DNA of 11,809 nt, from assembly GCF_000003605.2 (NCBI RefSeq), contig NW_003137329.1:313377-325185 (forward strand), read 5' to 3'. The position numbers and the translations under genes were made by a program. Below, one piece after another: positions 9,401 to 11,809 of the stretch. The notes beneath the pieces were generated by a model. The model was given only the letters and a program-made list of their open reading frames with translations. It ran no database searches and was not told the origin of the DNA. The DNA is from Saccoglossus kowalevskii. Lineage: Eukaryota; Hemichordata; Enteropneusta; Harrimaniidae. Positions within the stretch are counted from its first letter, which is position 1. Each line of letters opens with the position of its first letter.

Positions 9401-10877
9401 ATATGACAACAACAAACATACACAACAGCTCAACGCCAAGTAAAATGGATCTCAGTATTAGGTTTTCTTCGACAAAACACGGCGTATCGTCCACACAACC
9501 ATCACATCCCTTCGGACACGGTAAACACTCGAATCCGTCATCGTAGTTATTCGGAAAACCGAATATCTTCCTATGATATTCGTCTTCAAGAGTTGTTCCA
9601 TTGTATGAGCGATTAGGCGAGTTGGTCACGGGGAAGTAGTAATTGTCTTTGCATACGCACTGGTAAGAGCCACCACGGAACCCTTGACTGGAAATGGGAA
9701 CACACTAAGAAAAAATACGATATAAGAAACATAGTAAAAAAAATCTTTGTTAGTAAATTGTACGCAATAGTTTGTGGGTTTTTTTAAATGTTTTTGTGCC
9801 AGGCGACAGTCCCGGACATTGAATGTCACAGTTGTCTCTCCTGACTTTTTTCTATTTTGTAATTGCAAATTGCAAGTGCTAGTGCTGACACATAGTGCAT
9901 TTTGCCACAGAAGTCATTTCCTGTTTGGGACTACATGACAGGGCCGCGTGTCCATCTTCCTATCAAACGGCAATTTTAACGCGCTATCCTGGCGTCAACC
10001 AGGTTCGGTCGAACACAAGCACCTGCGGACCTTAACCAAGGTTCCCCCAAAGTCGCATTCGTTAGTGAATGAATCTCGGCCAGTGGAATTGGCCTTCCCA
10101 TTGAGTCTGTGGCACATTCACCCAGGGTAGGGGTAGGGGTCAACCCTTTGATGTTCAACCTAATGTAGGATTTGAATTTGGGTCTACCGATCATGCGTCT
10201 GATGCGACAACCACTATCATATGCTACCAGTGACCGGTATTTATACTTTGATAGACACATCGAATGGCATATGGAAAAACAACGATACATGATTCGAATA
10301 GTGAATTACAATTAGATTAAAACGTTAGTAACTCAAACACGGAGAAACTTACATTAATGATGAATGAAGAAATACAAGTAACATAAGTACACAATTGATA
10401 TTTCATTTCCAATAAAACATATTACAATTAAAACCAATAAACGAATCACAAACAAACGAAGATTTGACTTTTGTATTTCGTCCAGCTACGCTATACTATT
10501 TGCTGTCTCCTTCGTAGCCATCTGTGCAATTATTACTATAATTGTCCCCCAGATAGCAATCTACCAGGTTACATCATTGCGGGTAGTTATTTGATTTGAA
10601 ATACCACGAATTATTGGGTTGTATTTATTTGTTTTGTACATAAGACTGTGACAGTAAACGTCATGAAAGAATTTTGAAATTTACTGGTAAAATCGTGCAG
10701 AATACCGTCCACAAACGGTATATTCGAAACAGGCAAACACTGTCAAATGTCGTCACATAAACCGTACATACCTCTGTTGTATTTTTGCATTTGTGCGTCC
10801 CAGAAAACATAGAAGTATCATTGGCACATTGATTGATATCTATTGTTTGAAGATCGATGTCAACTGAAACCACGCCC
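3133..10877 (-). CDS. GPR158-like: GPR158/GPR179-like class C GPCR gene, 3' eight exons (5' end outside window)
   Basis: Gene-level entry. Joining 10877-10772, 9704-9366, 9019-8841, 8363-8122, 7128-6990, 5509-5404, 4101-3955 and 3471-3133 gives 1597 nt: one base completing a split codon, then 531 codons and TGA. Every intron is GT-AG and every junction keeps phase (0, 0, 2, 1, 2, 0, 0). The order of parts is that of GPR158/GPR179: Cache end, Cys-rich EGF-like stalk, seven TM segments, then the tail helix. In vertebrates GPR158 is a plasma-membrane receptor that responds to glycine through its Cache domain and signals through RGS7-Gbeta5, while GPR179 scaffolds a signalling complex in retinal bipolar cells. 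Seen here: the exons, the frame, and the paired Cys in TM3 (residue 184) and ECL2 (277). Inferred: the same receptor role in this animal. The signal peptide and most of the Cache domain lie upstream of the window. Residue numbers in the exon entries refer to this 531-residue fragment. Confidence 0.93.
3472..3954 (-). other. Intron 7 (483 nt) with CRE palindromes and a CCAAT box
   Basis: GT-AG intron between the tail exons. It holds TGACGTCA at 3591-3598 and 3867-3874, and ACCAATCA at about 3838-3845, some 22 nt before the second palindrome. Nothing coding was seen. Confidence 0.85.
3955..4101 (-). CDS. GPR158-like: Exon 7: proximal cytosolic tail
   Basis: The acceptor is TTTCTTATTCAG (AG at 4103-4102) and the donor GTCAAG|gtaagc. 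The exon is 147 nt, 49 codons, phase 0 at both ends. It begins LVRVFKMKSSG directly after the TM7 PK motif, as in invertebrate relatives where the basic helix follows immediately. It then runs through a Ser-rich segment with RAYSEGLSLESKL and NSGNSFNDPDLNQEDVK. The last part matches the acidic stretch just before the tail helix in GPR158, where DPED-x-R precedes ELKKLY (from memory). The Ser-rich linker is a plausible phosphorylation region, which is inference. The donor joins without interruption to the EELKRLY helix of the next exon. Confidence 0.9.
4102..5403 (-). other. Intron 6 (1302 nt): CRE sites, octamer, C12 run; no gene
   Basis: GT-AG intron between the TM7 exon and the proximal tail exon. 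It contains TGACGTCA at 4731 and 5303, a plus-strand octamer ATGCAAAT at 4366-4373, a C12 run at 5154-5165, and ATGGCGGC cores near 4993 and 5388. The small minus-strand open frame at 5031-5240 includes the translated C-run (GGGG) and is spurious. Confidence 0.8.
5154..5165. repeat. C12 homopolymer tract
   Basis: Twelve consecutive C, followed by CTGAGAGAAAG after the last base or two of the run. It lies in intron 6 and is prone to length error in sequencing. Confidence 0.9.
5404..5509 (-). CDS. GPR158-like: Exon 6: end of TM6, extracellular loop 3 and TM7
   Basis: The acceptor is AATTTGCAG (AG at 5511-5510) and the donor CCTAAG|gtaaga. The exon is 106 nt: G completes AG|G (Arg335), then 35 codons end in phase 0. 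It encodes QFVWYMAGPEWIYLMYVIR and SQLTTTVMVALIFIPK. The pattern R-S/T-QL-x-TTV-x-x-AL-I/V-F-x-PK is the TM7 signature of this receptor group, and its closing PK corresponds to the class C PK(x)Y region at the cytosolic end of TM7. The open frame continues on both sides of these splice sites but shows no similarity there, so it was trimmed. A plus-strand ATGGCGGC (YY1-like core) lies within 20 nt of the donor on the intron side. Confidence 0.92.
6604..6705. repeat. Degenerate 11-bp-period repeat built on AGTCTTG
   Basis: AGTCTTG or a close variant begins at 6666, 6677, 6688 (AGCCTTG) and 6699, an exact 11-bp step over four units. AGTTTTG at 6604 and GGTCTTG at 6615 keep the same step, with a less regular stretch between. 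It looks like an eroded minisatellite. Confidence 0.7.
6854..6872. repeat. (GAGAC) pentanucleotide microsatellite
   Basis: Three GAGAC units and most of a fourth, immediately followed by GATTTTCCCC. It lies in intron 5. Confidence 0.85.
6990..7128 (-). CDS. GPR158-like: Exon 5: TM5, intracellular loop 3 and first half of TM6
   Basis: This exon is too short to stand out as an open frame. It was found by looking for the TM5 segment required between exons 4 and 6. The acceptor is TATTTTTCAG (AG at 7130-7129) and the donor AAG|gtgaac. The exon is 139 nt: CC completes G|CC (Ala289), then 45 codons, then AG of a split Arg. It encodes EFLFLIFGIYLCYLVR (TM5), a short loop 3 with SAPTDFHETRYI, and IAIYNETIFSLFLHVS entering TM6. 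The VR-x-x-P...F-H/N-E-x-R-Y-I and AIYNE motifs are conserved in GPR158/GPR179 and the related insect receptors. The position where vertebrates have Trp in TM5 (FLLWG, from memory) is Phe here. Phase agrees on both sides. Confidence 0.93.
7239..7258. repeat. (TG)10 microsatellite
   Basis: Ten uninterrupted TG dinucleotides, in intron 4. Confidence 0.97.
7285..7680. repeat. Diverged repeat family: two direct copies and one inverted partial copy
   Basis: Copies A (about 7285-7420) and B (about 7432-7620) align in the same orientation. They share GAAACTGTGACA, then a core that on the minus strand reads GGTTCTGGCTCTCAATGAGA in A and GGTTCTCTCGCTTTCAACGA in B, then a more diverged part ending GGTGGG. 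B is about 47 bp longer than A between the core and GGTGGG. A third core, GGTCCTCTCGTTCTCAACGA at 7651-7670, lies on the plus strand, so B (7472-7498) and C form an inverted pair about 150 bp apart. This could be a decayed MITE or other element. No coding role is supported. Confidence 0.6.
8122..8363 (-). CDS. GPR158-like: Exon 4: intracellular loop 2, TM4 and extracellular loop 2
   Basis: The acceptor is TTTTCTTTAG (AG at 8365-8364) and the donor GCAG|gtgagc. The exon is 242 nt: its first base A completes AG|A (Arg208), then 80 codons, then one base. Loop 2 is long and basic (RILAIFQTRSATRVLVRDRD), as in GPR158, where this face meets the RGS7 complex. TM4 is about residues 229-249. Extracellular loop 2 carries Cys257, which has no obvious partner, and Cys277 in YYVCRSDWWD, the conserved partner of TM3 Cys184. 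The C-x-x-D/R-W-D motif before TM5 is typical of the family. A perfect 23-nt hairpin lies 35 nt upstream of this acceptor in the preceding intron. A plus-strand open frame over the same bases is a shadow of this exon. Confidence 0.92.
8364..8840 (-). other. Intron 3 (477 nt)
   Basis: GT-AG intron between the TM3 and TM4 exons. It is AT-rich, and its one notable structure is the hairpin at 8399-8421. No gene seen. Confidence 0.85.
8399..8421. other. Perfect 23-nt palindrome (11-bp arms, 1-nt centre) near the exon 4 acceptor
   Basis: Left arm GCGTGATTTAA (8399-8409), centre C (8410), right arm TTAAATCACGC (8411-8421). The arms are exact reverse complements. On the transcribed strand it lies 35-57 nt upstream of the exon 4 acceptor, just beyond a plausible branch-point stretch (GTGTTAACTTT). 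It could form a strong hairpin in the pre-mRNA or be a dimer-binding site. Neither function can be shown from sequence. Confidence 0.75.
8841..9019 (-). CDS. GPR158-like: Exon 3: TM2, extracellular loop 1 and TM3
   Basis: The acceptor is GTTGTTCCAG (AG at 9021-9020). The donor is ACAG|gttagt, with the last exon base at 8841. The exon is 179 nt: 59 codons, then two bases (AG) of a split Arg codon. It encodes a short loop 1, TM2 (about residues 156-174, LEIVLFGALLLYSAVVARY), a short extracellular loop and TM3 (about 182-204). TM3 carries Cys184 in LVCLLVRW, the partner of the ECL2 Cys in the disulfide shared by class C receptors. The LEx-LFG...LLLY and RW...GF...YG patterns are those I know from GPR158/GPR179. 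Loop 1 has no indel relative to the family as I recall it, which supports the placement of the exon 2/3 junction. Confidence 0.93.
9020..9365 (-). other. Intron 2 (346 nt), the shortest
   Basis: GT-AG intron between the TM1 and TM2 exons. It contains a C12 run (9123-9134) and an AT palindrome (TAAATATATATATTTA, 9213-9228). No gene seen. Confidence 0.85.
9123..9134. repeat. C12 homopolymer tract
   Basis: Twelve C followed by GGCGTGGAGAAAGAGA. Like the run at 5154, it is followed by a G/A-rich stretch containing GAGAAAG or AGAGAAAG. It lies in intron 2. Confidence 0.9.
9366..9704 (-). CDS. GPR158-like: Exon 2: EGF-like/Cys-rich stalk and TM1
   Basis: The acceptor is TTTTTTCTTAG (AG at 9706-9705) and the donor AAG|gtaagt. 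The exon is 339 nt, 113 codons, phase 0 at both ends. It opens with CVPISSQGF and continues YQCVCKDNYYF, an EGF-like hairpin. The juxtamembrane signature FECLPCPKGCDGCVDDTPCF follows, the most diagnostic stretch in the window for the GPR158/GPR179 family. With the two Cys of exon 1 the extracellular part holds ten Cys, so all could pair. Sequons NRS and NGT sit in the loop between the EGF-like part and the juxtamembrane Cys cluster. TM1 is about residues 122-142 (ILLGVELLCMFVVVILMLVIF), followed by basic KFRRVK at the cytosolic face. A second AG at 9689-9688 would start the exon 17 nt later, break the phase and lose the CVP Cys, so the upstream AG was chosen. Confidence 0.93.
9705..10771 (-). 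other. Intron 1 of the window (1067 nt), carrying a SINE-like insertion
   Basis: GT-AG intron between the Cache-end and EGF-like exons. The open frames at 9948-10130 (plus) and 9976-10290 (minus) overlap each other inside the SINE-like block and lack receptor motifs, so they were not called. The remainder is AT-rich. Confidence 0.8.
9950..10235 (-). mobile_element. tRNA-derived SINE-like element
   Basis: On the minus strand an A-box-like TAGCATATGATAGTGG (10226-10211) is followed 32 nt later by a B-box-like AATTCAAATCC (10178-10168). This is the internal Pol III promoter layout and spacing of a tRNA. The tract between reads GTCGCATCAGACGCATGATC, like a decayed anticodon arm. Downstream is about 200 bp of GC-richer body with CCCCTACCCCTACCC and a short CCTGG...CCAGG stem. 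The block contrasts in composition with the AT-rich intron around it. Both ends are approximate and no target-site duplication was identified. Confidence 0.55.
10772..10877 (-). CDS. GPR158-like: Exon 1 of window: end of Cache domain and start of Cys-rich linker
   Basis: The acceptor is a pyrimidine tract ending TTACAG (AG at 10879-10878) and the donor is GAG|gtatgt. The exon is 106 nt: one base completes a codon begun upstream, then 35 codons end in phase 0. It encodes GVVSVDIDL, followed by a linker with INQC (Cys17), GTHKC (Cys30) and two N-glycosylation sequons (NDT, NTT). GVV-x-VD-I is the final strand of a Cache domain. In amino-acid-binding dCache domains an Asp in this strand contacts the ligand amine, so Asp6 is a candidate ligand contact, which is inference. 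The INQC...GTHKC spacing before a CVP motif in the next exon is as I recall it for GPR158/GPR179. The exon needs a partner ending in phase 2 upstream, and none was recognised in the remaining 0.9 kb. Confidence 0.88.
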
Positions 10878-11677
10878 CTGTAAGATAAAATAATAAAAGA
10901 TGATTCAGGAGAATATACATGTATAACATGACGTGTAAGGTATTAGTGATATTATGTTACGGGTTATCGCATGGTATCAGATATTCATGGATTGCGACTG
11001 AGCTGAACAATGGTTATCTAAATTATAATTTAAATACGACCTTGTAATCGTTACAAGTACTATTAAATTTTACTAACAACGTCTTTAATCAGTTAAGTTT
11101 GATTTATAAATAATATATCAGAATAGTATACAAGACAAACATATCTGGAGTGAATACCCAAGAATACTGAAGAAATAAAATTATATATAATTTTAATCCC
11201 AAAACTATTTAGTTGCATTATTTGGAACGTACACAAAACATGTCTGAGTAAAGTCAGACGGACAAATATGAAAACTAACAAATTGGCCCCAATTATTAAG
11301 AATGTTAAGGACAATACTCAAGAGATAAATGTTAGCACACCAACTTCGGTTAGGATTTGAAGGCTTGAGACATAAACAAACTAACCATTGAAAAAGTTGT
11401 CCCTAGTGTTAGAAATGCCCTTGTATTTATCCCAATCTCACCATTACAGTAACATGTTAGATAATCTGTTGCGCCCTCGCCGATAGGTTTGTGATTATCT
11501 CTCGTCGACGAGGGCAGGGTGACTATTGCCTATACATGTTAAGGTAAAATATATGCCGGTTTGTGGTTGTAATGAATAATTTGTTTATAATTTCAGTGTG
11601 CATAGGGGCTAATTCTAGTCTCATTAAATTTCACAAAAATGCGACGTGGTGTGAATTGAAATACTGGAATCACAGTT
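10878..11677. other. AT-rich non-coding DNA, probably the next upstream intron; no exon recognised
   Basis: The receptor needs an upstream exon ending in phase 2 that encodes more of the Cache domain. I searched the minus strand for aromatic- and Cys-rich coding with a donor and found none. The open frame at 11093-11314 is hydrophobic, low-complexity translation of AT-rich DNA without motifs. An 18-bp AT palindrome (11177-11194) and a GCCCTCG inverted repeat (11473-11515) are the only structures noted. Confidence 0.6.
11473..11515. repeat. Short inverted repeat with an internal 12-bp palindrome
   Basis: GCCCTCG (11473-11479) pairs with CGAGGGC (11509-11515) across 29 nt. The right side also contains the palindrome CTCGTCGACGAG (11501-11512). 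It could be a decayed mobile-element hairpin. Confidence 0.4.
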
Positions 11678-11809
11678 CAGCGGCGGATCCAGCAAAATGT
11701 ATTGGGGGGGGGGGGGGTCCAAGCTACGCTTAAAATATACCGACCGTAAATCACAGAGAAGCTATGCGTAATCCAGATGATACGAATCGCCATGCGTTTT
11801 TTGGGGGAG
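11678..11809 (+). mobile_element. Possible hAT-type DNA transposon end, cut by the right edge
   Basis: CAGCGGCGGATCCAG at 11678-11692, followed soon by a G14 run, resembles the CAG-N-GGCGGATC-type terminal repeat followed by G-rich sequence that I associate with hAT elements of marine invertebrates. The 8 bases before it (TCACAGTT) would be the target-site duplication if so. The other end lies outside the window, so neither the inverted repeat nor the duplication can be confirmed. Confidence 0.35.
11704..11717. repeat. G14 homopolymer tract
   Basis: Fourteen consecutive G inside the possible transposon end. Its length is uncertain in any assembly. Confidence 0.9.

Noticed and set aside
9626-9868. 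Minus-strand 80-codon open frame overlapping the EGF-like exon
   Set aside because: It is in a different frame from the conserved CVPI...YQCVCK reading and crosses the exon 2 acceptor.
9948-10290. Overlapping plus and minus open frames
   Set aside because: They arise from the GC-richer SINE-like block, have no receptor or known protein motif, and overlap each other.
11093-11314. Hydrophobic minus-strand open frame as an N-terminal membrane segment
   Set aside because: The missing part should be a Cys/Trp-containing extracellular Cache domain. This frame is low-complexity translation of AT-rich DNA without motifs.
11401-11460. ATG|gtgaga donor near 11440 as the end of the next upstream exon
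   Set aside because: Phase 2 is required, and the sequence before it does not read as Cache-domain coding in any frame I checked.

Overview
The window looks like nuclear DNA of an invertebrate animal: AT-rich, with one protein-coding gene split into eight recognisable exons on the minus strand by GT-AG introns of about 0.35 to 1.5 kb, plus minisatellites, a tRNA-derived SINE-like element and a possible DNA-transposon end. There is no bacterial-style operon, ribosome binding site or CRISPR array. The sequence alone does not fix the phylum. The protein divergence and compact introns suggest an invertebrate deuterostome or lophotrochozoan rather than a vertebrate.

The gene is a GPR158/GPR179-type class C orphan GPCR, the family in which vertebrate GPR158 is the metabotropic glycine receptor. 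Reading 5' to 3' on the minus strand, the exons are: 10877-10772 (end of the Cache domain and start of the Cys-rich linker), 9704-9366 (EGF-like/Cys-rich stalk and TM1), 9019-8841 (TM2-TM3), 8363-8122 (TM4 and extracellular loop 2), 7128-6990 (TM5, loop 3, start of TM6), 5509-5404 (end of TM6, TM7), 4101-3955 (proximal tail) and 3471-3133 (tail helix, basic tail, stop). All seven junctions keep phase and join into one frame of 531 residues plus stop. The first codon is split with an exon upstream of the window. The signal peptide and most of the Cache domain are therefore missing from this window, not lost from the gene.

Region by region: 1-799 is a 47-bp minisatellite running off the left edge; 800-3132 is 3' flank or 3' UTR with possible poly(A) signals near 2.3 kb; 3133-10877 is the receptor gene; 10878-11677 is AT-rich non-coding DNA, probably the next upstream intron; 11678-11809 begins with a hAT-like terminal sequence and a G14 run. 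The introns hold four perfect TGACGTCA palindromes (3591-5310), an 11-bp-period repeat (about 6604-6705), a diverged direct/inverted repeat family (about 7285-7680), a perfect 23-nt hairpin just upstream of an acceptor (8399-8421) and a SINE-like element (about 9950-10235).

Most long open frames in the window are spurious. The real exons were recognised by conserved family motifs together with splice sites and phase, and the TM5 exon was found only by searching for the missing segment.
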